This document shows positions 18,094-27,211 of a DNA stretch of 64,000 nt, in pieces. Below the pieces are notes generated by a model, which was given only the letters and a program-made list of their open reading frames with translations, was not told the origin of the DNA and made no database searches. Every line of letters starts with the position of its first letter. Within the stretch, counting starts at the first letter, position 1. The translations under genes and the position numbers were made by a program. The DNA is from JAFAMB01 sp963775805 (GTDB taxonomy: Bacteria > Verrucomicrobiota > Verrucomicrobiia > Chthoniobacterales > JAFAMB01): the NCBI GenBank assembly GCA_963775805.1, contig CAVZKG010000001.1, positions 806,001 through 870,000 on the forward strand, written 5' to 3'.

Positions 18094-19347
18094 ATGAATG
18101 ACTCCGAGCATTGGAAGCAGCACCGGGCATATGGCGCTTTGGATTGGGCAAGCGAAAAGCACTCCGTTATCGTTGTCGATCAAGCTGGTAAAGTGATCGA
18201 AGACTTCGAGATCGAACAGTCGGCTTTAGGTTGGAAGAAGTTTCGGGAAAAACTCCAGCCTTACAGCTCGATTCCTTTTGCCATCGAGACCAGTCAGGGA
18301 GCGGCAGTCGAGCAGTTGTTGGAAGCCGGTATGATCGTTTATCCGCTCAATCCCAAGAGCGCTCAGGCCTACCGCGAACGCAAAGCCCCCAGTGGGGTTA
18401 AAGACGATCGACTGGATGCTTGGAGTTTTGCCGACGCCTTGCGGGTTGATGGCCAAGACTGGAAAGCACTCCGGCCAGAGGAGCCGCTGATCAAAGAACT
18501 GCGTTTACTCTGTCGCGATGAAGTTAGCCTCATCGAACAACGCACCGCTTTTATTAGCCAGCTGCGCCATGCCTTGGCAGAATATTACCCCGCCGCATTA
18601 GAGGCCTTCGAGGATTGGACTTCGGTCTCGGCCTGGATGTTTTTGCAGCGTTTTCCCAGCCCCGAGCTGCTGGCCCTGGCCGGTAAGCGACAATGGCAGA
18701 AGTTCCTACACAGTCGCCGGCTCTGGGGCAGCGACCAGGGGCCTCGCCGCATGGAGATCTTCGCTCATGCGACCGAGCTGAGTGGGAGCGCGCCCACCGT
18801 CAAAGCCAAGAGTCTTCTGGCCCTAAGTCTAGTGAAGATGCTCTTTGTCATTGAAAAGCAATTGGCAGTCTATCGCCAACGAATCGAAGAGCTCTTCGCT
18901 CGTCATCCTGATCATGATCTATTCGGTTCCTTGCCAGGCGCCGGCCCGAAGATCGCTCCGCGGTTGCTCTCCGAGATTGGCGATGACCGCGAACGATTCG
19001 ACGGCGATGCCCGAATTTTACAATGCTATGGCGGAACCGCCCCGGTGACCAAACGCTCCGGGAAATATCGTCACTGCCATCAACGTTGGGCCTGTGACAA
19101 ACACCTCCGCCACGCCCTCCATCTTTTTGCTGAGAAGAGTCTGTCCCGTTGTGTGTGGGCCCAGACTTACTATCAGCATCACCGCCAAAAGGATCGCAGT
19201 CACGCTAATGCTCTGCGCCGACTCGGTCACCGCTGGCTCAAAATCATTCACAAGATGTGGATGGATCGAACCCTATACGACCCAGAGCTCCATCACCGCA
19301 ATCAACTCCAACACGGCTCTTGGATCTTTCAGTTAAAAGAATGTTAA
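18094..19347 (+). CDS. IS110-family transposase (DEDD, bridge-RNA-guided recombinase)
   Basis: A 417-residue transposase. The RuvC-like N-terminal domain begins AYGALDWASEKHSVIVVDQ (first Asp in LDWA), continues with PFAIETSQGAAVEQLLEAG (Glu) and KDDRLDAWSFADAL (the paired Asp). The C-terminal Transposase_20 domain has GSLPGAGPKIAPRLLSEIGD and a GTAPVTKRSGK segment with the catalytic serine region. The ATG at 18094 starts just before the conserved part; the frame stays open upstream but that portion is leader. Full length, so probably active. Confidence 0.93.
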   Translation: MNDSEHWKQHRAYGALDWASEKHSVIVVDQAGKVIEDFEIEQSALGWKKFREKLQPYSSIPFAIETSQGAAVEQLLEAGMIVYPLNPKSAQAYRERKAPSGVKDDRLDAWSFADALRVDGQDWKALRPEEPLIKELRLLCRDEVSLIEQRTAFISQLRHALAEYYPAALEAFEDWTSVSAWMFLQRFPSPELLALAGKRQWQKFLHSRRLWGSDQGPRRMEIFAHATELSGSAPTVKAKSLLALSLVKMLFVIEKQLAVYRQRIEELFARHPDHDLFGSLPGAGPKIAPRLLSEIGDDRERFDGDARILQCYGGTAPVTKRSGKYRHCHQRWACDKHLRHALHLFAEKSLSRCVWAQTYYQHHRQKDRSHANALRRLGHRWLKIIHKMWMDRTLYDPELHHRNQLQHGSWIFQLKEC

Positions 19348-19737
19348 TAACCCATGATTTTTTCGCTTGAAGACCGATAGAAAGTCTTCCCTTGTGTAGC
19401 CCCTTCGGAAGCTCGTTGCGTGTAGTACTCACGCATCAGATCGTTGGGAATATCTCCTGGCTGTTGAGATCGCGACCGCGTGTGGCGCCATCACAACACG
19501 ATGGCCAAGCGTGATAGGTCCAATCTGAACGGGGGAGAACAGCTTTCGATGATCGTGAGTATTCATGGTCAGTTTCGATGGTTAGCTTTCTGTAAGTGAA
19601 AAGTGTTCTGTTCGAGTTTTTACTTGGTCTTTCGTTGCTTTGTCTAGTGCTCTTCTGGTGGTACCAAGAGGTAATTTTGTAACACGGCGAGACGGATTTT
19701 AACTGCCACTTTTGAGTAGGGCAGAGATATTCCCTTC
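19348..19737. other. 390-bp gap without a recognised gene
   Basis: It contains the 3' end of the IS110 element and then unassigned DNA. I see no coding frame with recognisable content and no strong hairpin. Confidence 0.35.
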
Positions 19738-20850
19738 TTACCAGTGCGTAACCGTTTGCCTGTCACCGGCAGATGCCGCGTTCGAAATTAGATCGATCAA
19801 CCGGTGCATCCTGACGGCGTCGGCAAAGGTCGGCGCGTCGTACGCTCCTTTATCGCCGCCTTTGGCGAAGGCTGCATAAAGATGCGCGAGATCCAGTACA
19901 CTGGCGTCGAGCTTTGACCCGGGCAGGCCTTGATAGCTGTCTGGTATAGGCAGGGTGTTGAGCGGTGCATTGTCGCCTTGAGAACCTTCGATCTTGTTAT
20001 CGTCCGGATTGGCGAAGGATAGCGGATTAGAGATTTTCAAATCGCCTTTCATACCCGTGATGTCGATTTGGAGCCCAGAGTTATTTCGTTTCCCGCCTTC
20101 GATCTGAAAGGTGAACACGCCGCCATTGGCCAAGGTTCCAATCACCAGGACCTGGTCCGGAGTTGTGTTTGGCAATGTCTCGCCGTTATCGGTGATAGTA
20201 ATCGTTGGAAATTGATTCACAACGACCGCTGAGACAGTCTGGGGCGCTCCTACGGCATGGAATAGCATGTCCATGAAATGGCCGCCATAGATGGAGAGAA
20301 TATGCGAGAAATTCTCCGCTGGCACGGTCCAGGCGAGGTCTCGCGGACGGTGCGCCTGGAAATAGTTCATACTCACATGCATTCGAACGGAGCGAATCTG
20401 TCCAACATAACCTTCTGCCAGTAAATCGCGGAGGTAGCGCGCGCTCGGGCCCATCCGGCGTTGCAGTCCCACGGCATGTCGGAGGCCGGCTTTCTCGGCG
20501 CGCTTGAGAAGGTCTTCGGTATCCGCGACAGTCGTGGTCAGCGGCCACTCGCAATAGACGTCTTTGCCCGCCGCGATGGCGGCGCGGACAAACACTGCAT
20601 GCTGCGGCGCCGGAGGCAGGACGACTACTAGGTTTACGTTGGGATGGCCGATCAGGTCGGCCGGTTCTGTGAACAGATGGGGAATGCCAAACTCGTTTGC
20701 CAACTGTTTCCCATATTCCTCGCGGCGGGTGGAGACGGCCACAATCTCATAGTTCGGGAGGAGCCGGAGCACAGGAATGTGACCATAACGGCCCCAGTTC
20801 CCGACGCCGACGATTCCAACCCCAATCTTTCTGCTGCTGGGCGTATTCAT
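19738..20850 (-). CDS. Gfo/Idh/MocA-family NAD(P)-dependent oxidoreductase
   Basis: A 370-residue dehydrogenase. The N-terminal Rossmann motif IGVGIVGVGNWGRYGHIPVL gives the dinucleotide site. The family signature EWPLTTTVADTEDLL replaces the usual EKP with EWP, and the C-terminal domain starts around GYVGQIRSVRMHVSMNYF. It probably oxidises a sugar or cyclitol. It is on the same strand as, and 98 bp downstream of, the tautomerase gene. Confidence 0.9.
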   Translation of the reverse strand: MNTPSSRKIGVGIVGVGNWGRYGHIPVLRLLPNYEIVAVSTRREEYGKQLANEFGIPHLFTEPADLIGHPNVNLVVVLPPAPQHAVFVRAAIAAGKDVYCEWPLTTTVADTEDLLKRAEKAGLRHAVGLQRRMGPSARYLRDLLAEGYVGQIRSVRMHVSMNYFQAHRPRDLAWTVPAENFSHILSIYGGHFMDMLFHAVGAPQTVSAVVVNQFPTITITDNGETLPNTTPDQVLVIGTLANGGVFTFQIEGGKRNNSGLQIDITGMKGDLKISNPLSFANPDDNKIEGSQGDNAPLNTLPIPDSYQGLPGSKLDASVLDLAHLYAAFAKGGDKGAYDAPTFADAVRMHRLIDLISNAASAGDRQTVTHW

Positions 20851-20948
20851 GATTAGTCGATTAGTAACGAAATTTATTTGCGTGCTTCCTCATGACATCG
20901 CCCGTACCGGGAGAGTCTACTATTTACCTGTATCCGAGCCGGGGGAGC

Positions 20949-21335
20949 CTACGATTTCGATACGGCAACACCACTACCGAGAGACCAATCTTCCAAACCT
21001 GCGGTCATGGAGAGGCGGACGAAGACATCGTCACGCGCAATTCCCGGCGAGGCAGCAAGTTTGTCTGAAAGACGCGCCAGGAAGGCCTCCTTTTCGCCCC
21101 GACGCCGCGCGTCTGACTCGACGTTAATGATCACGAAATCTCCCGAGCGAGACCCTTTGATCCCGAAGTGACGATCGTAGATCAGATCGCCCGGCTCAAG
21201 TTGCTCTATGATCTGGAACACTTCGTTCTCCGTCATTTGATAAGCCTCGACGAGCGCCTCGTATATGCTGTCTGACATCTTCTTGATATAGTCGGGCGAC
21301 TTGCCCTTAATCATCGTAACACGAACCAGTGGCAT
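20949..21335 (-). CDS. tautomerase-superfamily protein
   Basis: A 128-residue protein beginning MPLVRVTMIKGKSPDYIKKM, which gives the N-terminal Pro-1 characteristic of the superfamily after methionine removal. The length and the segment YDRHFGIKGSRSGDFVIINV fit the malonate-semialdehyde-decarboxylase-like (Tautomerase_2) branch, whose members act on small keto or halo acids. It is divergent from an AraC regulator 120 bp away, which probably controls it. Confidence 0.85.
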   Translation of the reverse strand: MPLVRVTMIKGKSPDYIKKMSDSIYEALVEAYQMTENEVFQIIEQLEPGDLIYDRHFGIKGSRSGDFVIINVESDARRRGEKEAFLARLSDKLAASPGIARDDVFVRLSMTAGLEDWSLGSGVAVSKS

Positions 21336-21455
21336 GAGAATCCTCCTTATTGCTGAGTTTTACCTGTCCTCATTGAAGCAGCCATTTGGAAGATAGTCCA
21401 TGAGCATAAGTCGCTATAACATTGCAATTCGTCTCAATTTTGCTAAGATACAGCC

Positions 21456-22394
21456 ATGCACGCATTGAACGGTTGGCTAAAAGCCGTTCGCGCTGACGGC
21501 TTGATCTTGGTGCGCACGCGTGTGGCAGGCCCATGGGGGTACGCGGTGGAACCTGGCGATGATGTGGTGTTCCATTTCGTAGCGGAAGGACGTGCCTTCG
21601 TACGCCGTCCTGACGCCGAAACTATGGAATTGCAGGCTGGTGAACTGGTCATGTTTCCGCGTGGCGGCGCACATGAAGTGGCGAATTCAGCGCGGGGCAA
21701 AGCCGTGCCACACGAAACGTTCATGGCTAAGCGTAATGGTGTCGTCGACCACGACCCAAACGCCGTCACGCTGATTTGCGGCCACTTCAATTTGGACCGG
21801 CACCTGGCGCTTCCCGCCCTGCGGGCGCTACCACGGGCTGTGACGCTCCGCGTCGGAATGGAAGCCGGATATTCACCGCTGAGCGACACGTTGCGGATGC
21901 TCCGTCACGAAGTGGAGACCCCAAACTTTGGCAATGAGATCGTGGTGCGTAACCTTCTCTCGTCCTTGTTCGTTTACTTCATGCGCGATTGGGCCGAAGC
22001 TGTTTCTCCGGCAGCAAACGACTGGTTTTCGGCTATGCGCTCGCCGTTCATAGCGCGGGCTCTCGCGCGAATGCACGAAGCACCCGAACGCGCGTGGACA
22101 CTCGAGGAACTCGCCCAGGAAGCTGGTTTGTCGCGCGCTGCATTCGCTCGCACTTTCAATGCCTCGGTGGGTGAGCCACCACATAGCTATCTGACGCGCT
22201 GGCGCATGGGTATTGCCGCCCAGTTGCTTGAGGAAACCGATCTGCGACTCACCGAGATCGCGCCGCGTGTCGGTTATCAGTCGGAATTTTCGTTCAGCCG
22301 GGCCTTCAAGTTGGCTCGAGGCGTCTCGCCGATTCAGTACCGCCGGGCAGCGCAGAGTCCCTCATTCCATGAGACACTTTCGCCAAAAGCGTAG
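21456..22394 (+). CDS. AraC-family transcriptional regulator with cupin-type sensor
   Basis: A 312-residue regulator. The N-terminal half is a cupin-like ligand domain (VEPGDDVVFHFVAEGRAFV, LQAGELVMFPRGGAHEV). The C-terminal 100 residues contain the two HTH motifs of AraC: TLEELAQEAGLSRAAFARTF and LTEIAPRVGYQSEFSFSRAF, followed by GVSPIQYRR. It is divergently transcribed from the tautomerase gene and is the likely regulator of that gene and perhaps of the oxidoreductase behind it. Confidence 0.92.
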   Translation: MHALNGWLKAVRADGLILVRTRVAGPWGYAVEPGDDVVFHFVAEGRAFVRRPDAETMELQAGELVMFPRGGAHEVANSARGKAVPHETFMAKRNGVVDHDPNAVTLICGHFNLDRHLALPALRALPRAVTLRVGMEAGYSPLSDTLRMLRHEVETPNFGNEIVVRNLLSSLFVYFMRDWAEAVSPAANDWFSAMRSPFIARALARMHEAPERAWTLEELAQEAGLSRAAFARTFNASVGEPPHSYLTRWRMGIAAQLLEETDLRLTEIAPRVGYQSEFSFSRAFKLARGVSPIQYRRAAQSPSFHETLSPKA

Positions 22395-22435
22395 CAGAGG
22401 CGTGACCCTGAATGCGCCTATTCTCGACCGCCATC

Positions 22436-23788
22436 TCAGAAACGTTGAGCTAGCTCGTTAGCGACAGCTACCGCATCTCGAACGAACTGCTGCGCTTGGA
22501 CTGACGAAGGATCATATGCATAAATGGACTGGTCGACTACCTTCCTCGCCTTCTCTTGCAATTCGGGGATCGAGCGTATCAGTTCGCTCGGAAAGCGTGT
22601 GTCGTACTCAAGTCTCTTGAGACTGAACATGATGTCGGCTGAAGTAGGGTGAGTATTGCCGCTTTGGACATTAGCCGCTCCCAAGATAGCACTGCCCAGC
22701 TCACTCCAAGTTTCGCGAATAGCAGCTCTAGGATTCTTTTTAGCTAGTTCGATGAGTTCAGATGACCGCTGGTCCGAAACCATTGGACCGTAAGGTGTAC
22801 GTACGGAGGTGCGAGTAGGTTGGTCGTCAAGGAAAGGAGGGTTGCCAGGCTGCAGCGGTCCCAAGGGCGGGGGCTTTGGCCCGGTCCCAAGAATCGTTGT
22901 CAGCAAATCCGAATAGCCCTGTTCGTATCGGGCTGCGTCACTGAGGTCGACGTAACGCTTGCCCAGAAGCCAAGACGGAGCCGCTTCGACCCAGGCGCCT
23001 CTGGCGAGAAGCGGAATGAACTTTCTGTGATTTTGCTTTGCTAGAACCTCGGCTGTCATGATGTCGCCTTCGTAACCCACCCCGCCAGTTCGAGCTTCCG
23101 ATTTGGTTTTGTACTTAGGAGTACAGATCACGAGGACGTAATCGTTGTCGCGGATTTCGCGCTCCATGAATTCCGGTAATTGATCGCCGGGGACAGTGTG
23201 CCAGTGGTCTAGACGAACATCGATGCCATCCGTTCGAAGACGCGTCGCGAGGTCTCGTACCCATTTCTTATGCGTTTCGTCGTCCCAGGAATAAGAGATG
23301 AAGGCTGTTTTATGAAGTGGCATTGAAGAAGGGCGCAGCACGTCGGCCTGTATGGGTTCCTTTTGTAGTTCGATTATTGAGGCGCGGAGCGGGAGCAGGT
23401 TAGAGTAGAGGTGCCCAAATATGTGGTCCACTTTCTGAGCTATAGCTGGTTCCTGGCCGGGATCATAGTGAGGTGGTACGACATTACCTTTTTGGGGTTG
23501 GCATTTGATTGGTAATTCTTTGGCGAGCTTGTAAAGAGATTCCACATCCGCCCAAACCGCCTGACGAAAGGAAGCCGGCATGGTCTCGAATACCGGAGCC
23601 GATCTGTCGTCGCCAAAAATGCGCAAGAAATCCACAACTTTTTGAAGGTTGTCGCGGATAGGTGCGGTTGCATCGTACTTACCACGCTCGATATTCCTTA
23701 ACTGCATTTCTGCGAGTGGCGTATCTCTGTCCGGAAATCGATCAACGACCTCACATAGATTTTTGATTGTCGATCTGGTCTCGTCCAT
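22436..23788 (-). CDS. SEFIR-domain protein, probable immune effector
   Basis: A 450-residue protein with three parts. Residues 1-155 form an unrecognised helical domain. Residues about 161-300 form a SEFIR (TIR-related) domain: TAFISYSWDDETHKKWVRDL, IDVRLDHWHTVPGDQ, YVLVICTPKYKTKSEA, and GGVGYEGDIMTAEVL. The last 110 residues (ELIELAKKNPRAAIRETWSE onward) resemble the DUF4145-like helical tail seen on other effectors. Bacterial SEFIR proteins are known or suspected NAD-depleting or signalling components in phage defence. The ATG lies two bases after the stop of a recombinase remnant, whose 3' end supplies the ribosome site (AAAGGA). Confidence 0.8.
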   Translation of the reverse strand: MDETRSTIKNLCEVVDRFPDRDTPLAEMQLRNIERGKYDATAPIRDNLQKVVDFLRIFGDDRSAPVFETMPASFRQAVWADVESLYKLAKELPIKCQPQKGNVVPPHYDPGQEPAIAQKVDHIFGHLYSNLLPLRASIIELQKEPIQADVLRPSSMPLHKTAFISYSWDDETHKKWVRDLATRLRTDGIDVRLDHWHTVPGDQLPEFMEREIRDNDYVLVICTPKYKTKSEARTGGVGYEGDIMTAEVLAKQNHRKFIPLLARGAWVEAAPSWLLGKRYVDLSDAARYEQGYSDLLTTILGTGPKPPPLGPLQPGNPPFLDDQPTRTSVRTPYGPMVSDQRSSELIELAKKNPRAAIRETWSELGSAILGAANVQSGNTHPTSADIMFSLKRLEYDTRFPSELIRSIPELQEKARKVVDQSIYAYDPSSVQAQQFVRDAVAVANELAQRF

Positions 23789-23790
23789 GG

Positions 23791-24060
23791 TCAGTACCGA
23801 ATCCTTTCAACATCTTCACGGAGGACGACCTGTTGCCGGCGGTCGTAAAGTTTAGTCGTTCGGCTGTCGGCGTGGTCGGCAATATTCTGCGCTCCCTCAA
23901 GCGTTCCACCTTCCTCAAGAAAGCGAGTGAGTCCGCTGGCACGGAAAGAGTGCGGCGAGTAGGTACCCACAATCCCGGCTTGCGCTAGACGGCGTTTCAG
24001 CATTCGGGCGGCATCAATCCTGGTCATCGGTCTACTACCAAGTTCCCGGCCCAGCGAGGC
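23791..24060 (-). pseudogene. C-terminal fragment of a tyrosine recombinase
   Basis: The frame 24027-23791 reads TYSPHSFRASGLTRFLEEGG, then IADHADSRTTKLYDRR and EDVERIRY, the C-terminal catalytic part with HxxR, the second His, and the nucleophile Tyr. It closely resembles the tail of the intact recombinase at 25554-26573. The N-terminal two thirds are missing; similarity is lost near 24060. Its stop is two bases before the SEFIR gene, so residual transcription and translation could feed that gene. Confidence 0.75.
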
Positions 24061-24088
24061 AAGGCTCTACTGAAAGTCAGGTTACTCT

Positions 24089-24763
24089 CTAATACGGGCT
24101 ACTCCGTTGGTTCCACGATGCCAAAGCACTTAACGCTTCATTTAGTCGCTCTTTTGCCTCCTTTTTGATTTGGTCAGTGCCTTTCCACGGTCGGGTGGGT
24201 TCATTGCGCAGCGCTGTTTCCGATTCATAAACATATATTGTGAATTGCTTAATGGCGTCCGTCGCTTCCGCGAAGGCATTGGCGTCTACTAGCTTGCTTA
24301 ATTCGTTAGCGCTATGCTCGGATTTAGGGTCAGGCTTCCCGGTTAAGATCAGGCTTTCCAAGCCATTGTTGATCTCGACTATCCATCGTGAAGCGTTTAG
24401 ATAATTTTGGACGTCCGCCTTGGCTATTTCTGCACGCGCAGTGGTGGATCGAGCGTTTGCCATAGTCCAGTCGGCGGTGCATTTTGCGCTTAAAAGCGCT
24501 CCACATACCGCTGCGACAATGGTTAGCAGCGGCACAACGTAGTCTTTCCACCAATCCCTCTTTGGTCTATCGACGACGCCTTTAAGCGCGGCGACTTCGC
24601 TTTTCACGCTTCCGATATCTGTTTTTATCTCTTGCAGCCCTGCTGTTACTAGGGACGATAGCTCCGAAAGCTCCAATACTGGTACCGCCGGGATCACAGC
24701 AGGCGATACGGAAGATTCCTTCGACGGAGGGTTCCCCGACGACGGTGCAGTTGGCGTGGACAC
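24089..24763 (-). CDS. membrane-anchored hypothetical protein
   Basis: A 224-residue protein with a GTG start and AAGGATT seven bases upstream. A Pro/Ser-rich N-terminus is followed by a short coiled-coil-like heptad region (LVTAGLQEIKTDIGSVKSEV), one transmembrane helix (YVVPLLTIVAAVCGALLSA, about residues 95-113), and a helical C-terminal domain. No known family. The gene begins ten bases after its upstream neighbour ends, so the pair is an operon, probably cargo behind the recombinase. Confidence 0.6.
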   Translation of the reverse strand: MSTPTAPSSGNPPSKESSVSPAVIPAVPVLELSELSSLVTAGLQEIKTDIGSVKSEVAALKGVVDRPKRDWWKDYVVPLLTIVAAVCGALLSAKCTADWTMANARSTTARAEIAKADVQNYLNASRWIVEINNGLESLILTGKPDPKSEHSANELSKLVDANAFAEATDAIKQFTIYVYESETALRNEPTRPWKGTDQIKKEAKERLNEALSALASWNQRSSPY

Positions 24764-24773
24764 AGAAATCCTT

Positions 24774-25271
24774 TTATTGTTTGATCTGATCCCAGGGAAT
24801 CAGTTTAAAGCGAGGATCGCTAGCGGGTATGTCGCGAGGGGGACTTGCAGCAAGCGCATTTGCAATTTCAAGCCAATGGGGAACATCATAGAAGTTTTTA
24901 TTTTTTGCAGTTACCCATTCCGCTTCGGAAACGCGCGGTATTTCTTGCAGAAGCTTATTGTACGCCTCGCTGTCTGTAGTTATGTAATGGCCATCACAAC
25001 ACTTCCAGCAGGTTGGACTGAGCTTTTCGGCGGGGCTGCAGCAATCTTGTTTGGTTGTAGCCCCAACAAAAATCCTGGCGACTAGGGGCGAATCGGCGCG
25101 GTAAGCCTGATTCACTATTGAAGCATCAATGGCGTACGCGTGTTGCTCTTTTTTTGCACTATCCAAAGTACCGACGAGCACTTTCGCATCAGATTGCTGT
25201 GCGCCTGCCCTTCCTAGTGCAGAGAATGCAACACACGACAGAACTGCGATTGCCATTGAGCGCGATTTCAT
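24774..25271 (-). CDS. exported hypothetical protein with cysteine cluster
   Basis: A 165-residue protein with a clear signal peptide (MAIAVLSCVAFSALGRAGA). The mature part has two CC pairs and an intervening cysteine (KQDCCSPAEKLSPTCWKCCD at about residues 74-93), suggestive of a metal site or disulphides. No family recognised. It is the first gene of a two-gene operon on the minus strand. Confidence 0.6.
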   Translation of the reverse strand: MKSRSMAIAVLSCVAFSALGRAGAQQSDAKVLVGTLDSAKKEQHAYAIDASIVNQAYRADSPLVARIFVGATTKQDCCSPAEKLSPTCWKCCDGHYITTDSEAYNKLLQEIPRVSEAEWVTAKNKNFYDVPHWLEIANALAASPPRDIPASDPRFKLIPWDQIKQ

Positions 25272-25422
25272 AACGATCGGACGTGAAGACTACCAAACCT
25301 TGAGTGCTTGCCTCCAGTTTAGAATCGTTTTATTCGCGACCCTTTCCTGTCCGCTCGTCAAATCGATGAGACACCGGACCAGCTTATGAAAACGCTCATG
25401 GTCTATCCATGACTCCTTTGCC

Positions 25423-25448
25423 CTGCCCGACCAGGGACGGTCGGGCAG
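25423..25448. repeat. strong hairpin downstream of the recombinase gene
   Basis: CTGCCCGACC (25423-25432) is exactly answered by GGTCGGGCAG (25439-25448) around a six-base loop. No T-run follows on either strand, so it is not a typical intrinsic terminator. It could be a REP-like sequence or a recombination-associated hairpin near the recombinase. Confidence 0.65.
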
Positions 25449-25553
25449 GCGAAAAGGCGAAGGACTGCAAGGTAAGAGCTAAAGCCGACGCTCCAGATTG
25501 GCCCAGGATCGACGTTTCCGAGTGACCCGCTATCCTGACACACCCGGCTTTTT

Positions 25554-26573
25554 TTAGATCGCAATCCGCTCTATTTCGTCGAGTGAAATCTCGTCCTGTC
25601 GCCGATCGTAGAGTTTGGTGGTCCGCGGTGATTCGTGGTTGGCGATTTGCTGCGCGACTTCGAGTTTGCCGCTGTTCTTCAGATACGCCGTGATGCCGGT
25701 CGCGCGGAAGGTATGATTGCCAATCCGCGTTTCGATGCCGGCCGCTTTCGCGCGCCGGCGGATGATGCGGTGCGCGTCCTGTTGGAAGAGGGGATTGGTG
25801 GTAAGCTGGCCGGTCTTACGGCGGGCGCTGCGGAAAAGATAGCCGTCGACGTCATCGGCGATGCCGGTCGCTTCGATATAATCGTGCAGACACTGATCGA
25901 GACGATGATGACAGGGAACATCGTGCTCCTTGCCGCCTTTCTCATGCAGGCGCACCCAACGGCGGCGCCCCTGGACAAAATAGTCGCCGACTTTCATCTG
26001 AATGACGGCGCCGATGCGGGCGAAGCTGAAGACCATCATCGCGATCAAAGCGCGGTCGCGCAGCCCGAGGAGATCAGGCTGATCGGCCGCCTCTGGATCA
26101 TTGGCAGCTTTCTTGGTAATGGGGATACTCTCAAGCAGCGCATGGGCTTCCTCAACCGTCAGGACAGGCGTCTTGCCTTTCTTGACCGTGTAGCGCGGGC
26201 CCCGGACCGAATGGGCCGGATTAGTCTCAATAACATGGCCGGTCACAAGCCAGTCGAAGAGCATGCGGATCGCAGCCAGGTGCTGCTTGACTGACGGCGG
26301 CGATAGCTCGTCCTGCAGATCGTGTACGAACGCGGCGACATGGAAAGGCTGGACCTGCGCGAGCTCGTGAAGGCCTTTGGAGGCGCACCAGTCGGCAAAT
26401 CGGCGGGTTGCGTTCACATACGCTCGTCGCGTATGGGCGTTGTTGATCTGCGCCGTGAAAAACTCGAGGAAGCGCCGCGCGGCTTTTCGCGTCGGCGCGA
26501 ATAGCGGTGCCGGCTGGAGGTCTTGTGAAGGCGCGATAATCAGCTCGTTTTTGCTATCCCCTGCTGGTTTCAT
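25554..26573 (-). CDS. tyrosine recombinase/integrase (intact)
   Basis: From the ATG at 26573 this is a 339-residue recombinase. The N-terminal SAM-like domain contains NAHTRRAYVNATRRFADWC and SPPSVKQHLAAIRMLFDWLV. The catalytic domain has the first Arg in VFSFARIGAVIQMKV, a Lys in the beta-hairpin RRRWVRLHEKGGKEHDVP, HTFRATGITAYL (HxxR), the second His in QQIANHES and the nucleophile in TTKLYDRRQDE. It is the intact relative of the two broken copies at 13.0 and 23.8 kb. The frame is open 59 codons upstream, but a dyad lies there, so I prefer this start. Confidence 0.92.
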   Translation of the reverse strand: MKPAGDSKNELIIAPSQDLQPAPLFAPTRKAARRFLEFFTAQINNAHTRRAYVNATRRFADWCASKGLHELAQVQPFHVAAFVHDLQDELSPPSVKQHLAAIRMLFDWLVTGHVIETNPAHSVRGPRYTVKKGKTPVLTVEEAHALLESIPITKKAANDPEAADQPDLLGLRDRALIAMMVFSFARIGAVIQMKVGDYFVQGRRRWVRLHEKGGKEHDVPCHHRLDQCLHDYIEATGIADDVDGYLFRSARRKTGQLTTNPLFQQDAHRIIRRRAKAAGIETRIGNHTFRATGITAYLKNSGKLEVAQQIANHESPRTTKLYDRRQDEISLDEIERIAI

Positions 26574-26578
26574 TAGAG

Positions 26579-26600
26579 TGTGATAAAGGACGTTATCACA
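26579..26600. promoter_or_regulatory. dyad just upstream of the recombinase start codon
   Basis: TGTGATAA (26579-26586) and TTATCACA (26593-26600) form a perfect 8-bp inverted repeat with a six-base spacer. Its position five bases before the chosen ATG suggests an operator or an RNA hairpin limiting recombinase expression. Confidence 0.45.
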
Positions 26601-27150
26601 CATTAAAAGGCGCGGGAAGGGGATTCTCCCGTGAGCGCCAATAGGCCTTGGCTGGTAGCCGCAGGCTTCCCGTTTGAAGAGCATTCGAAGTTTATTTGCT
26701 CCATAAAGATCGGGTCGCGGTTCGGGCTTGGAATTCGAAAATGCTCTCATCCGGAGTTGAGCTCTGACCCAATGATAGATCCAACAGGCGCGCAGCTTAA
26801 TGACTTAATGTAAAAATCCGGCTTTCATTTCGAAGAGTGTAGCGCCGCCAATCGATCCCTTGTCCCCTGAAAGGCTCGACCGGTTCGTTCTGGTCAACCG
26901 CACAGAGCGTCACCGCAGAATCCTCAGCATCGTTCTCACCCCAGGTTACGAGAGCCAGCTCTCGTCATGAATAACTACCGCTCCGTCAACGGTCACCTGC
27001 TGATTGAATATCCGAATGGGTTCCTTCCGACCGATCGCCCACGAATTTACTCGATTGCCTCCCCAAGTCAGAATACGAGTCTCGTCACGGCCGAATATAG
27101 CAGCCTTGACCCCAGTAGATGACTCGGTTTCCCATGCGGCTAGCTACCTG
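26601..27150. other. 550-bp gap, no gene seen
   Basis: No coding frame of recognisable content on either strand. It may contain decayed flanking DNA of the recombinase island. Confidence 0.35.
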
Positions 27151-27172
27151 CAATACGTAATTTGACGTATTG
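27151..27172. repeat. palindrome related to one at 33939
   Basis: CAATACGT (27151-27158) and ACGTATTG (27165-27172) form a perfect dyad around AATTTG. A related palindrome, CAATACGTCA-AA-TGACGCATCG, lies at about 33939-33960 and is repeated in the duplication at about 36155-36176. Here it is 40 bases ahead of the thioredoxin gene. Confidence 0.55.
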
Positions 27173-27211
27173 AAATTGAAATCTCTCTGTCGAATGATCG
27201 GCATGTTATAA

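Larger units (their letters stand above)
17740..19360 (+). mobile_element. IS110-family insertion sequence (ends approximate)
   Basis: The element comprises a structured non-coding leader of roughly 330 bp followed by one DEDD transposase gene. IS110 elements characteristically lack long terminal inverted repeats and target duplications, so I cannot fix the ends by eye. The limits given enclose the leader hairpins and the transposase stop. Confidence 0.6.

Noticed and set aside
25423..25448. Integron attC site
   Set aside because: A single simple hairpin lacks the paired R and L boxes of attC, and the recombinase lacks an integron-specific insertion.
25635..26294. 219-residue plus-strand frame antisense to the recombinase
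   Set aside because: It mirrors a well-conserved recombinase on the other strand and has no motif of its own.
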